A stretch of DNA of 64,000 bases from Trema orientale. Its lineage: Eukaryota; Streptophyta; Magnoliopsida; Rosales; Cannabaceae. The stretch lies in contig JXTC01000309.1 of assembly GCA_002914845.1 (NCBI GenBank), positions 8,092 through 72,091 on the forward strand. The letters are read 5' to 3'. The notes under the pieces are model-generated. The model searched no databases. It was not told the DNA's origin and saw nothing but the letters and a program-made list of their open reading frames with translations. A program made the position numbers and the translations under genes. Below, in pieces: positions 49,135 to 62,307 of this stretch (position 1 is the first letter of the stretch; every line of letters starts with the position of its first letter).

Positions 49135-50444
49135 TTGATCATATCTAGTTCTAATGGGAAGTATAAATTAAATGGCTACGTATGCATGAAATTTTTTAGA
49201 TGGACAAGATCTTTTTAGATGGAGCAATGCTATGGGGCACCAGTGGTGCCCAGCACCACAGTGACATGTCTGTTTGTCACTGGATGATTTAATTAACAAA
49301 CTGGATCCCACATGGACCCAACTTAAATTATAATTATGATTAACCAGTGACAAACTGACACATCACTGTGGTGCTGGGCACCACTGGTGCCCTATAGCAT
49401 TATTCTTTTAGATGTCTAATTTACTAACTATATTCTTTAGCAATATGTATTATGAAAAGGACTACATCGTGTGAACGACATATGGCGTTTACAATTCTTG
49501 CTCTACGCAAGGATAAACGACATTGTTTGTTGAAGGACGAAGAGAGTCGTTACATTCAAGAATAAACGTCACGTTGTTTTTTATGACATATCACATATTC
49601 TGACGTTTGGTTGTCATTTTGACATTTTCATTACCGTAAAAGCCAAATGTCGTTTTATTGACTCCTTGAGGTAATGTTGTTGTCGTCTACTTTTTCTCTG
49701 TAATTGTAAAAAAATATACTGAACTTTGAGTGTTTTGCAATTTAAATCCTGAAATTTGAATTTCGCAAAATAATATTTTAAGATTAAGAATTTCTGAAAA
49801 TTAATACCGTAAATTGAGACTTTGACCGGTTTAAGTAACGAAAAAAAAAAAAAATCTTTTATTAAAACTACGTTAGTTTTTATTATTTTCTTTAATTTTG
49901 AGAATATTACTGTATTTTATCAATTAAACTTATTCAAAAAGTCAACTTAGCGTATTAATTTTCAGAAATTAATCTCAGAGTATTATTTTATAAAGTCTAA
50001 ATTTTAGAATTTAAATTACACAACACTGAAATTCCAGGACATTTTTTCTTTTTACGGTTTTCCCTATTTTAATATTTCAAATAAAGGTTTAGGTTTTTGC
50101 TGGGCGGGAGTTTCTTTTTTCTGGCACGAATACTGTGGCGGGAGTGGGGTGTTTCGTAAACGAAAGAAAAGCGCGCGTATTCGAAACGGAAACGCCATCA
50201 TTTGCCACTACCCGAAAAGAAAAATGAAACACACCAAAACCCGCCGTGTGTCTTCATTTACTTTTTTGGGAAAGAAGCTTGGCCGTACACGTGTACACCA
50301 AACTGTTTGAAATGACCACCCATTAAATTTCCCCCAAATCACACACTTCCTCTCCCACCGAGTAATATTAACACTGCTATTCTTAGAACCAAAAGAAATT
50401 AAAAAAAAAAAAAATCTGAATTCTGTAAGAAAGGTTAACTGGTA
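49135..50444. other. Intergenic region between EXO84C and BARD1
   Basis: Contains EXO84C 3' UTR, a foldback MITE (49222-49405), and a stretch at 49440-49690 with repeated ACGTC/GACATTTG-like words. There is then a diverged AT-rich element at about 49693-50073, related to the 45009 MITE (TTTGCAATTTAAATCCTGAA, TTAATTTTCAGAAATTAATC). The last 350 bases are the BARD1 promoter and leader. No gene is seen. Confidence 0.6.
49222..49405. mobile_element. Foldback MITE, Mutator-like (9-bp duplication)
   Basis: 184 bp. The arms GAGCAATGCTATGGGGCACC and, reversed, GAATAATGCTATAGGGCACC continue as AGTGGTGCCCAGCACCACAG on both sides. The 9-base duplication TTTTAGATG is at 49213-49221 and 49406-49414. The element lies about 85 bases past the EXO84C stop, within the likely 3' UTR, where the arms would form a strong RNA hairpin. 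Confidence 0.9.
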
Positions 50445-50938
50445 ATGGCGGATACTTCTTCCCAGTTCGAGAGCAGGAGGAGGAGTAGTACTAGTAGTAG
50501 GTTGCTCAATCCATGGGTTCTCAATTTTCAAAAGCTGGGTCTCGAGCTCAAATGCCCTCTCTGGTTCGTGTCGTTTATTTATTTTTATTTTTATTTTTTT
50601 GTTTATGACTTCATAAGTGGATGCTTGGTTTTTGAGTTTCTGGTGTTCATGGTGGTTTTTTTTTTTTTTTTTTGATGTTTTGCAGCTTGAACTTGCTTAA
50701 TCGACCGATGTTACTCCCTTGCAACCACGTTTTCTGCAAGTACGGTTTAATTTAATTTTTTTTCTCCATTTTTTTTGGCTTTTTATGGTATAGAATGATT
50801 TATTTTGTAATATTAATTGCTTTTTGGTGATTTACTGTAGGTCTTGTATACCCGGATCGACTCAGTTTGGTGCAGATTGCCCTGTCTGTAAAGCCCATTT
50901 TGTTGATCAAGGTATGCATGTATTTTTAAATGAACATG

Positions 50939-50974
<36 letters not shown>

Positions 50975-51914
50975 CTGATTCTTTTTAAAAATGTTGGAAT
51001 GTGAACTCTTATTGGGGTTATTGGCGATTTGCTTGTCTTGGTTAAAAAGAAGAAGAAAGTTTCCACCCATTTTCTAATCCGAAATGGGCTTTGTTTGTTT
51101 GTTTTTTTTTTTCGTGGGTTTATCATTTAGTCCTCAAGCAACTTAAGTTCGAAGAGAAATATTTTTTGAATTTCTTTCTGTTGCTTGATGGTTTTGTGTG
51201 CTATTAGATCTGAGGCATTTGCCATTCATGGAAAACATGGCGACGATCTATAGATGCTTGGAGGCGACGTTCTCTGCCAATTTGTTTCAGCCTGTTAATT
51301 CTGGTTAGACTCTTCTTTAAAAATTTAATACTGATGATTTTTGAGCTTTCTGTTGTAGGCTAATTTGTATGCAATCTATTTGTACTACAGATGGTGGGAG
51401 GGTTTTATTGCAAAGCCCTGCTTCAACTAATATCATGTTTGATGATAAAATGAATAAAGATTTACCTGAAAATGGTCAAGAGGATAATTCACACAGTGGA
51501 CAGTCCATTAACGAGTATGTTGGCAGTGACAACAATGGCAAAGTCCAAAACTGCAGCACCCTGGTAAATGTTAAAGGCTGCGAATGTAAGATGAGTGAGA
51601 GAGGGACTGAATTTCGTGATGCTGTGAATCCCAACTCATCATCATTACTAAGATCTCAGGTTACAACTGTGGATATAGATACGAATGCAGTGCCACAATC
51701 AGCACTAGACAGCCCTCCTTTTAGTGATGCCAAGGGTTCAGATAATGATAGCTATTATCATTGTAGTGATCATGTAAGAGTTCAACAATTCTTTGCTCAT
51801 AATGATGTATTTTCAATATCTTTCAACTATCAAAATTGCTGTAAACATCAGTTTGCTATCAGTAGTATATTTAGGTTGATGCATCATTGGCATTCTAGGT
51901 GGTTTTATTGCAAG

Positions 51915-51953
<39 letters not shown>

Positions 51954-54900
51954 TTCAGTGAGTTTATATGTCTAATTTCTGGCATGATTCTGATTTATCT
52001 TTGAATCTGTCCCTTCTGTGGCCTCCACTCTATAAGTGAAGTTGCTTTATATTCTTATTAAGCTTAAATGATTATGAAACAGCAAAATCCTACGTTCGGT
52101 AGTTTAAACATTGTTGATCGAAATTACAATTTGTCAGTTGAAATATTTTAATTGACATTACATTTTGCTGTTTCAGAGCTCAGAGAATTCTTTGGCTAAA
52201 AAACCAACCAGGGAAAATGATAGTTCTGCATTAGGAAAGCTCAGGAATTACAGTTCTTCCTTTGAAACTGACAATAATGTCAGGGAAATTAAGAGACAGA
52301 AGCAATTGAACTATGGGCTAGTACCGTTGGAAATGGGCAGTGCTAATCACATCCAACCAGTTTCTCATTCAAAGCTGGAAGTTCAAACAAAATCACAAGC
52401 CAGTCTGCAGGAACCTAAAATTTTACACAACTTATCTGCAGATAAAACCGTTTGTGCATTTTGCCATTCCTCTAAAATCTCAGAGGTAAATTTTTACTCA
52501 GTTAGGGATTAATTTAATTGCTAATTCCTTTGGTGTTAATTTATATAGCTGCTAATATATCAACCTGTGCTAGAGTCGAATTACCTAAGGTGCTCATCTC
52601 AAACTTTTTACCTGTGTAAAATGAATCTGCCAGGATACAGGGCCACTGTTACATTATTCTAGTGGGAAGTTGGTAGTAGGTCATGAGGCAATGATTTCAA
52701 ATGTCATACATGTTCACAAAATATGCATTGACTGGTAAGTCACTTTTGTAATTCTAGTATCCCAGAGAATGGTGATACACTTTTACTGTTTATTGTTAAT
52801 TTAGAAATTTGAAGTGACAGTTGTTATAGGTTGCTTTAATAGATTCCATGTGCTTAGATGCTTTATGAAATTTTGAGGCCAGTTATTTATGATTGAATTT
52901 ATATAATATGGTGGTTTGGTAAAGATTTTTCGACTATAGAGAATTATATTATACAATTTCGAAATGCAGGGCTCCACAAGTTTACTATGTTGACAATATG
53001 GTTAAGAATTTGAAGCAAGAAGTGGCAAGGGGTGCAAAGCTCAAGTGCTCCAGATGTGGGCTAAAGGGGGCAGCTTTGGGATGCTACGTGAGATCCTGTC
53101 GCAGAAGCTATCACGTTCCTTGTGCAATGGGAATATCAAAATGTCGCTGGAACTATGTATGCAAACTGTTGTTTTGTTTCTAGTAAAAAATTCATTAATC
53201 ATGCCCTGTTTCAGTGCAGGGCATTAAGTTCCAAACTTGGATAATGGTTCCCATTTTATTCCTTGCAGGATGACTTTCTAATGCTCTGTCCAGCTCACTA
53301 TTCGGTTAGATTCCCTAATGAGAAGTCAAAGTCTGGGAAAACTCGCTTTAAAGATCATCCCATGCCTACTATAGTGTAAAGTTCCATTCTTGTATACCTT
53401 TTGATGTTCGAGTCTTTAATTTAAGTAGAATTCTATGCTTTAGAATAGATGGTAAGTTCCATTCTAGTGGTTATGATAATGCATTAGAAAATATACTTGC
53501 TTCCTCAACTTTTCAGAATTCTAATTGGAGAAGCGTCATATGTTACAATCATCAAGCCTTATTCCTCCCTATATGTTTCATTAATTTTCTGACATTCTCT
53601 TTCCAGTGGCTGTCAGCTAACAAATATGGTTGCTTCACCTGGGGGGGATAAAGATAAAGGGAAAAAATGGGTTTTCTGTGGATCTGCTTTGTCTTCTGAA
53701 GAGAAGGTTAACTCATCCCTTTTTCGTTATTGTATCTATTTATTGAAATATTAATGAGCAAAAAGATTTTGTGTTGTCTGATATTATCATATTGAATTTC
53801 ATGAGTGCTTATCTTTAGTGGTGAAAAACATGTGTAAAGGCCAACTTGTTATCTGGTACATTGAAGTTCTGCTTTATGATTTTTGGAAATATTCATTTTT
53901 GAAGAAGTTGTTTGTGATTTTGGAAATATTCATTTTTGAAGTTGTTTGTGATTTTACTATTGCATGTTGTGAGTGCTATGTTCAACTTTCGGTTCCATTT
54001 CTGCTGCATGAAGATTTGCTACCCTGTTCTGCCATACATAGAAGTAAATTAATTAATGTGTTTTTTTTTTGTTTACACCTATTAATACAGATTCTTTTGG
54101 TCAAGTTTGGGATGATGAATGGAGCCACTGTATCTAAGTTCTGGAACCAAAAAGTAACGCATTTGATTGCAGCCACAGATGAGAAGGGTGCTTGTACCCG
54201 GACGCTGAAAGTTCTTATGGCAATTTTGAATGGAACATGGATTGTTAAAGTTGATTGTATGTTATTACCTTGACTTAGTCTTTTTCTATCTATTAATTTC
54301 CTTCTCTACATTGCTCTTTTTCTTTTGTTTGTTGATGACACTGAACTATTTTGGTTTACCTAATATACTCATTAGCTCTTCCTGATTTTCTTTTACTATT
54401 TGTTCTGATTAGCTGAAATTAGTCTTAATAAGCATCTATTTAACATATATAAACTTGTTCAATGTTTAATGACCATGACACAACCAGAAAATGGGCTTTG
54501 CAGGGATAAAAGCATGCATGGAAGCAAAATGTCATGTAGATGAAGAGCCTTATGAAGTTAAACTTGACAACTATGGGTGCTGTGATGGTCCAAAGACTGG
54601 CAGGCTTAGTGCATCGAGTAATGTAAGTTACTCTTAGAAGAACGGTAAATGCATTAATATAATGTCATTGTGCTTTCTAGTTTATCAGGCCATAACCTTT
54701 ATGAGAACCTTTATCTCTAATGAGATCATTCAACTACAAAATGGTTCATCACAAAATGTACTTGTTATGGAAATAGCTCGAGTTTGGAGGTTCTTTGCTT
54801 TTAGCCTGGTTTTTGTCTTTTTGATGCACGATGTCGAAAAGAAAATGCTAGTGTAGACAAGCTGAATGGCATAAATAGGATTAATTTATATGATGGATTG

Positions 54901-55368
54901 GTGGTTGAGGGTGTTCCTTGCTGGGAGTTTGAAAGTGTTCCTCACCACTTACTGTTATATGCTCAAGGACCTTAAGTTTTGGTTTCATGTCTTGTTTTAT
55001 CATTTCCTTTGTAGGCACCAAAGCTCTTTAGTGACTTGTATTTCTATTTCGTGGGTGATTTTCTGCCCTCTTACATGGAAGATCTTCAAGAATTGGTCAT
55101 AGCTGCTGGAGGGACTGTATTGAAAAGCAGGGAAGAACTGGTGGCACAAAGTTGTGGCGACCAACAGGCGGTTCCAACTCCAAGGGCATTGGTTGTTTAC
55201 AATATTGATCCGCCGGAAGGATGCAAACTTGGGGAAGAGGTTTCGATCCTATGGCAACGGTTAAATGAGGCAGAAGATCTAGCTTCTGAAACTGGATCTA
55301 AAGTAATTGGTCATACATGGCTTTTGGACTCCATTGCAGGATACAAGTTGCAGTCTGTTGTCAGCTAA
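50445..55368 (+). CDS. BARD1: BRCA1-associated RING domain protein 1 (BARD1/ROW1)
   Basis: Thirteen exons (50445-50563, 50686-50739, 50841-50911, 51208-51303, 51391-51773, 52177-52485, 52634-52734, 52970-53156, 53269-53375, 53607-53706, 54091-54256, 54504-54622, 55015-55368) join in frame to 721 residues; Arabidopsis BARD1 is about 714. Domains in order: a RING finger (about 37-77; CPLC, PCNHVFCKSC, CPVC), a long variable Ser/Asn-rich linker, an extended PHD (about 340-470; CAFC, HVHKICIDW, CSRCGLKGAALGC, YHVPCA, CPAH), and two C-terminal BRCT repeats (first: ATVSKFWNQKVTHLI; second: GHTWLLDSIAGYKL). It pairs with BRCA1 as a nuclear ubiquitin ligase in recombination repair. In Arabidopsis it also represses WUSCHEL (ROW1). 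Arabidopsis has it next to PSAT1; here EXO84C lies between them. Confidence 0.95.
50941..50969 (+). repeat. (CT)n microsatellite in a BARD1 intron
   Basis: About 14 CT units in the intron after the RING-encoding exons. Likely polymorphic. Confidence 0.9.
51919..51949 (+). repeat. (AC)n microsatellite in a BARD1 intron
   Basis: About 15 AC units between exons 51391-51773 and 52177-52485. Likely polymorphic. Confidence 0.9.
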
Positions 55369-56286
55369 CAAAGGATACATATGAGGTGCACTTTATTCTG
55401 AGCTAACAAAGGATTTGGAACACACTGAACTGTTTTGCTAGTATTTAGACTACTGGCTAAAAGGAAGGAAGGTCATATTAGGTTAGGACCCCAATCTATA
55501 CACGCTTGGTTTAGTCTCTATGGTCTGTTATTAATTCTTTTGCTAGACTCTCTGACCTGTTTTGATATGTAAATTAGCTCTATGTTCGTGTTCGGAAAAA
55601 TCACTCCTTTGTGGAAGAGATGGTATGCTTGTAATATAATGGCGCCTAATGGGGCCTTTTCATTAAGCAACCTGTTGCTGAATTATCTATTATGTCCCTA
55701 GTCCTGTCTTCACCCCACTCCCCTGGAATGAAAAAAAGTTAGAATCTGTTGGCATTTGATTTGGTTTTGCAGTACCCGGTGACTGAAAAACCTTCTGTTT
55801 CCTTCTTTTCTTCGTTTTGTTTGACTAGTTTATTTTCTTTAGCTTTAAATTTTTTAATTATGTGGCATGCTTTGACGTTTTAAATGATAACATGGTTTCC
55901 ATGTCAACAAAATAGAACTCGACATTATCAACACAGGTGAAGTTTAATTTACATTTCTATGTTTGTGCACGACGATTGTGGCGAGCAAGCAAGCAATTAG
56001 CAATCTCTTTCTCTGACAAATGTCGAGTACTATTCCAACGTACATATTCTTTTTTTCCTAGCACATAAATGTGTATACAGAGATTTATACATAACATGTT
56101 ACAAAATTTATACCAAGGAGCAACAAGATGCGGAGGTCCATAGCCAACAAATTATTGCTGGGAATTACATTACGAAGATGAAAAAAAGCGCATTGTAACA
56201 TATTCGAATCTGACAAGCAAGAACAAACACACCACAAGTTTTTCTTTTCCCTTTCTTTTTTTTGTTAAATAAATAATTTACTATTA
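55369..56286. other. Region between the 3' ends of BARD1 and the NPF transporter
   Basis: Convergent 3' flanks. A polyadenylation-like AATATAATGG lies near 55636, and there are A/T tracts. No further gene, RNA gene or repeat boundary is recognised. Confidence 0.6.
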
Positions 56287-59200
56287 TCAGCTAATAAGTC
56301 CAATATGCGACGCTTCACTCTCCTGAGTCGAAGTTTTTTCCACCTTAGACGCTTCAATGGTCAAGTCCTTCTTGATCGATTCCGTAACATCAGCGTTATA
56401 AACAAACGACTTAGCCACGAAAAGAAAGAAGAAGAAGTTGATGAAGCTCAACACAGCCAGAAACGCATAGTAGTAATCCAAATGGGACACGTTCAGATTA
56501 TCCAGAATCCAACCTTTACGTCGCCCATGTCGTTTAGTATAGTCCGAAACCGTCGTCAAAATAAAGCTGCTGAGGAAATTCCCGATCCCCAAACTGCTCG
56601 TGAAGTACGAGGTCCCCAAGCTCTTCATCCCCTCGGGCGCTTGGTCGTAGAAAAACTCTATCTTCGCGGTCTCGACGAACGAGTCGGCGACCCCCATGAG
56701 AGCGAACTGGGGGAGGAGTAGGAAGATGGTGAGTGGGACGATGTCGTTTTTGCCGTTGATGTCGTTTTCTCTGGCGACTCTGAGTCTCTTCCTTTCGGCG
56801 AAACTAGCCGTTAGCATGATGATGATGTGGAGAATTAGGCCAATGCCCATTCTCTGTAATAGAGTGATGCCTCTTGGGTTGCGGGTGTATCGGCGAACGA
56901 AGGGGACGAAGTAGCGGTCGTAGAGGACGAGGCTTATGAGCATGAAGATGGTGACGAAGGCCGCGAGACAAGCGGGTGGGATTTCGAAGTGTGGGCCAAT
57001 GGATCTGCTGAGGGTCGTCCCCTGTTTGATGAAAAGCGTCTGAGACTGAGCTACAATGACGCTCGGTATGAATGTTACGACTAAGACCGGGATCATTTTG
57101 AGAATTTGCTTGGTTTCTTCCACTTGTGTCACTGGAGTTAGCGTCCATGGCGAGCTTGATGAGCTGGTTTTAACTGCTGATTTGTCCAGAAATCTGTAGG
57201 CAAATGTGCAAAGATTGGAATTAAAACAAGTAAGTTCTTTATTGTGTAGTTTTTTTTGGTTATGACTTTGGCATACTTGGATCAGTGACCATTTGATTAG
57301 TTTATCTACGGTATTGTGAAAATCATGTTATGTATGTGACACCAATCTAGAATTGTGTTTAATATATCTTAAAAGAATACTAGCCACATATGCGCTTGAT
57401 CTCGGGAGAGTGGACGTGCATGTAGTGAATGACCTTGATTGCGCAGATACGTTTGTGCATAGCAGGTTGTTTATGTTTAGTAGTTCAACAACTCTGCACC
57501 AGGCTATTTTTGGTTTTCTTTTGAACATTTTTTTTTTCGAGTGTTAGTGTAGCCATATGTAGGACTATAACAACCTGACAAGAAGAAGAGGAACTGGACT
57601 AGGATTAATGAAAGGTTATGACTTATGAACGTACGTACGTACCTTAATGAAGGAGTATGGTCAATTCTGAATTTGCCAGATTTTGCATAATCTTCGAAGC
57701 TGAGTTCGTAAAGCTCTTTTGGGTCATTTGGGAGAGGTACCTTCCAGTTCCTTATAGCGGCCACAAGCACCATAACTATCCTAGTGAGAGGGCTCCCTGA
57801 AGGCAATTTGTGCCTGTAAAATGGAGTGCCTACCAAGAACACCGAGATGGAAACTGCGAGCCCCACTGTAGGAAGCCCATAGCCTAAAGCCCAGCCCACA
57901 TTGTCTTGTATGTATACCAAGAAGGTGTTTGAGAAGAGGGTACCAAAGAATATGCTAAACATCCACCAATTGAAAAATGACAGTTTTTGAGTCCTTTCTT
58001 TGGGCTCAAAGTCATCGAATTGGTCCGCACCCATAGTCGAGATGTTGGGCTTGGTTCCGCCGGTTCCAACCGCGATTATGTACAATGCACAGTAAAATAT
58101 GCCCACTTGTAGGTGTGAGGCTCGTTTGTCACAATCCGCTTCTTTAATTCCAGCCCCACAAGATGGTGGTCTTAGGGCTGGAACCGAAACTGCTAGGGTT
58201 AACAGGGACATTCCCTGTTTAGTTACAGATATAAGAGGAACATTTGATCACATAGTTAGTCCTTGAACTTATTAGAAAGCACAAAATTGTCGAGTTTCTC
58301 TAATATATATCATAACTAAAACTAAGTATTTTATTTCTTTAAAAGGAATAACTAACTAACATCCAAACGAAAATTCTGTAGAAGACTCGATAATAATTTT
58401 GTGATGATGAGATGGACTATAGCCACTGAGAGAGTCAATCTTATTAGACTAAACCCTAGCTAATCCCTGATTATGAGACCAATACACGAAACGAAAAAAA
58501 CAAACAAATCACACACATATATTTGGAATGTTTCATATAAACCTAATCCCTGATTACAAGACCAATACACAAAACGAAAAGACAAAATCACACTTATATA
58601 TTTGTAATGTTTCGTATTCTTTAATATGAAAATTAAGGATAAGTGTACAACGTGATTATAATCTAACTAAGCTTGACGGTATTAAACCACCTAAATCATT
58701 TTGGGCAATTTATCTCCAACTCAATTAACTATATATAATCATTTTTCATTTTTCGCACGAGGGGAAAGGGCAAAGAAGAGGAAAAAGTAAATAAGACAAA
58801 TAAGAATTTCTCCTTTTTATCGAAAGCACTTTTATCGAGATTCTTGGAAAAATCTCCCTATCTGTCTCAATTTGAGTGTACCATCCAAAATATTTAAGAA
58901 TATTTCTGGCAGAAAATATCGCAGGTGCAGGCAAGTATATATATTCTGTAGTCCCAAAAATGAATTATTTTTCAGTAAGAATAAGGCCCTGTTTGGAGGC
59001 CAATATATGCTTTAAACGTTTTAAGCTAACTTGGCCAATCTATATTATTACAACCTTGTTAGCTCTTATTAGCATCTGATGAAACATCGGATACCCGATG
59101 TCGTCTGGTTCTAATAAGTTCAACGATAATCAGATTACGTGTTCCATTCTGCATGATGCATGTGAACTAGTGATACGTATATATATGGAAATCAATTAAT

Positions 59201-59962
59201 GTGCATATATATATATGTATGAATAATAGATTATGTACATATACCACGAGATAAATGGCTGAAGCTATGACAAAAGTCCAATATCGGCCGAGATAAGCAT
59301 CTGCGATGTAAGCACCTAAAATGGGTGTCATCCAAACCGTACCAACCCAATTCGTGACGTTGTTTGAAGAGGTGACAGTGCCTTCATGGAGCTTATTTGT
59401 CAAGTAGAGCACTAAGTTTGTTGCAATGCCATAATATGCCATTCTCTCGAACACTTCGTATGCTATATAGTATATATGTAGATAAGAAAACAGAAACTAA
59501 ATATTGTAATGAGAGGTACGCATAAAAACATATATATGATCATCAGGAGCTTAAGCAAATCCCTTAATTAAGAGATACATATGTCTCGGAAATGTACGTA
59601 GGACAGAAATTAGGGAACTTCATTCTACTTTGGGGCTCAACAAGAATATCACATGGCATTTCAAAGACTAGATGCAAAAGGGTATTGCCATTTTTTTTCC
59701 TTTAATTTACTCGTATATATACTCTGAATTTAGAGATATAAAATAACATATTTACAGATACATCTATTACTGTAAGACTATATACACATGTGTGCGTAAA
59801 AGTTAAAAGATTCATGAGTGCTTTACCTACAATGAAGGAACAAGCTCTCCATCTCCCTGTCTCTGATCTTAGAACGGGTAAACCTTTGAGATTCACTGTC
59901 CCATCTTGTGTGTAATCCTCGTTTCCCTCAGTAGGGCCTTTCTCTTCTACGTTCAGGGCCAT
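56287..59962 (-). CDS. NRT1/PTR family transporter, NPF5 (PTR3-like)
   Basis: Four exons on minus (59827-59962, 59245-59462, 57643-58214, 56287-57193) join in frame to 610 residues, normal for the 12-helix family. The start is MALNVEEKGPTEG; the five codons upstream in the same frame lack an ATG. Visible features are YEVFERMAYYGIATNLVLYL with the ExxER proton-coupling motif (EVFER), the family block GTGGTKPNISTMGADQFDDF, FFNWWMFSIFFGTLFSNTFL, and FIKQGTTLSRSIGPHFEIPP, then the last six helices. It is a plasma-membrane or tonoplast proton symporter for nitrate, peptides or other small molecules; the substrate cannot be told from sequence. The closest remembered relative is Arabidopsis NPF5.2/PTR3, a wound- and stress-induced peptide transporter. 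A tandem paralogue starts to appear at 63197. Confidence 0.93.
58461..58618. repeat. Tandem duplication in an NPF intron
   Basis: TAATCCCTGATTATGAGACC ... ATATTTGGAATGTTTCATAT is followed at 58544 by a diverged second copy (TAATCCCTGATTACAAGACC ... ATATTTGTAATGTTTCGTAT). The units are about 80 bases. Confidence 0.75.
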
Positions 59963-60157
59963 CGTGGGCGAGATCAAATCAAGCTTAAGGTACTTGGGGG
60001 CAAAGCATGTGAGCTCTTGAACTTAGCTTTATAGATATATAGTCTTGGCCGCCTAATTAGGAGACCTTCTCAACCTATAATTCTCTATTTGGTTTCCCTT
60101 TCACTTTTTCAAAATAATATATATCCATGCATATTTCCATCATATAGTATTTAGGCC

Positions 60158-60560
60158 GGGGTTAATTTCTCTTTTGGCCCTCAAGTTATAGAGTCAACCC
60201 CAATTTTGTTCGTATGCTTTCAAATTGGTCAATTTTATCTCATAAACTATATTTTGTCTCAATTTTAGCCTCTAAGCTCTCAAATGTTTAATTCTGGCCC
60301 TTATACTATGCTTTACAATTTGGCCCCTGAATAATGTTTTTGTCACTATTTTGGCTCTTGAATTTTTCAGTTTTTAAATAGTTTAGGGGCTAAAATTAAG
60401 ACAAATTAAAACATATACAGTTCAAGGACTAGAATCAGATACTTGAAAGTTGAGACCGAAAAATGAGATAAAAACATAATTTGGAGGCCAAATCTACACA
60501 TTTCGAAATTCAAGGCCAATTTAGAATTGACCATAGTTTGAGGCCAAAGTTAAATTAACC
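60158..60560. mobile_element. TIR element beginning GGTTAATTT (tentative MULE-like)
   Basis: The left arm GGTTAATTTCTCTTTTGGCC, then CTCAAGTTATAGAGTCAA, is mirrored on the right by TTGACCATAGTTTGAGGCC and AAAGTTAAATTAACC. It is about 400 bp and non-coding. No clean target duplication was found. Confidence 0.5.
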
Positions 60561-61180
60561 TTGATTTTTAATTTGATATTTATGTCTTGTTAGCTTGATG
60601 CTGTACACGATCGTTTTCTGTTGCTTTCTTTCTTTTGGTTTTTTGTGCTATTAAATACTTAGAGAGTTTCAAAATGCATATAGTCATCATTTTAAGCATT
60701 TTTCTAATTATTTATTTACCTTTCTTTTGAAGCAAATATAAAATTAAGATGTAGACATAATAGAAAAAGTCATAAACTACAAATTAGACAACAAATAAAA
60801 TTTAGGAAATACTAGCTATAAGTATATATAACGATGGCCGATCAATGTCTCTTATTCGGCACTACACATCGCAGGACACACATTCACATTGTAGTCATTT
60901 TCAAGTTAGAAGCCTTCAAATTAAACAATGTCTTTTATTTTGTCTTTAGTATTTATTTGGTAGGTAAAATCTTTTTCACACGATAAATTAACTGAATAAG
61001 CCGATCATGCAAAGTATCAACATATACCGAGATGGAATTGTTTCAATTTTTTTTTTCTTTTTAAATCAATAATTGATGTATTAAATACAATAGTACTCCA
61101 TTGGCTATGAGCCTATTGCAACAAAACGTAAATAAATTACACTATTTCGTGAATTGCTGGCGTATTCGTCATGGAAATTG

Positions 61181-62307
61181 TGTAGGAAATAAATAACATG
61201 CAATATATAAGGTTACAAACGTTTATAATAAACTTTTCAGTAAATAATGTTACCAAAATTATTATACTACAACCTTGAGCAGAATTACGACAGTACTTCT
61301 AAACAAGTATTCCAGCAAAACAAATGATTGTTAACGATCGAGGCCTGTATACCACACAGTGTCCTTAAAACTGATTCGCCCCCTCCGGTAGAATGCTTGA
61401 GGAATTGCAAGGGTCAATTTCCCAGGATACAACGACTAGAGTAGCAAGTGAAGCACCAACACTTCCACTCTATAAACTGGATTATTATGAACTCTAACAC
61501 TCTAAAAGATCTAGCTACGAAAATTTCTAAATTCTCTAAGAACTATAGCTAGAAAACTCAAGAACTTCAAGAACACTTGGAACTACGAACATTTCTAAAT
61601 TCTCTAAGAACTATAGCTAGAAAACTCAAGAACTTCAAGAACACTTGGAACTAGAGGCTTTAGAGAGAATGAAGGAGAGAATGAGAGAGGAAACTCCTGT
61701 TTTTTCGTTTTTGGTGTGAAAAATGAGGAGGAGGAGGAGGTCTACTTATATAGTAGGTGAAAAGAGAGGTTATAAAAACCAGCTCTAATGCTCCATAATG
61801 CCAATAACTTGCAGCAAAAGGTCATCTTTACAGGAGTCCAAGATTTCGGGCCAATATTCCTGTCCGCAAATTTAGGCCCAAGCCTGAAGATTTGCACCCC
61901 CCTACGCGCGCCTGAGAGAGCATCTTGGCTACACATAGTTACACCTATGAAAAGTGTAACTTTATATAAAGCATAAGTTTAAAAGCTTCCCAACCAATGT
62001 GGGACAAGCTTTTCATATTTCTTCCTCTATTTTTTTCAATACCAACAAGCATACTTTGAGCATTAATTTCTCATTCACCCAAGCTCCAATTTGGACACAT
62101 GATATATCAATTTAATCTACTCATAGAATAGAATAAGATTATGCCAAGACCTTATACTTTTACAAAGTGGATCCCATTCTAATTTATGCTCCAAATTGGC
62201 TAATGAAAATGGAATTACAATTTTAATTTGGGCTTATTACACATATGAGCTCTCAAGCCCACTTAAGCCCAAATTACCATTTCAACTAAATGGCCCATTT
62301 TCTAACA
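61181..62307 (-). mobile_element. Solo LTR of an LTR retrotransposon (fossil)
   Basis: 1127 bp with TG...CA termini (minus: TGTTAGAAAATGG ... TTTCCTACA), flanked by an identical 5-base duplication AATTG at 61176-61180 and 62308-62312. No internal coding region remains, so it is a solo LTR. On minus there is a TATA-like CTATATAAG at about 61744-61755, in keeping with minus-strand orientation. It contains a 68-bp direct duplication (61515-61582 and 61583-61650). The intact target duplication suggests no great age. The superfamily was not determined. Confidence 0.88.

Noticed and set aside
56305-56914. Open frames on plus over the NPF last exon
   Set aside because: Antisense shadows of a well-supported transporter exon.
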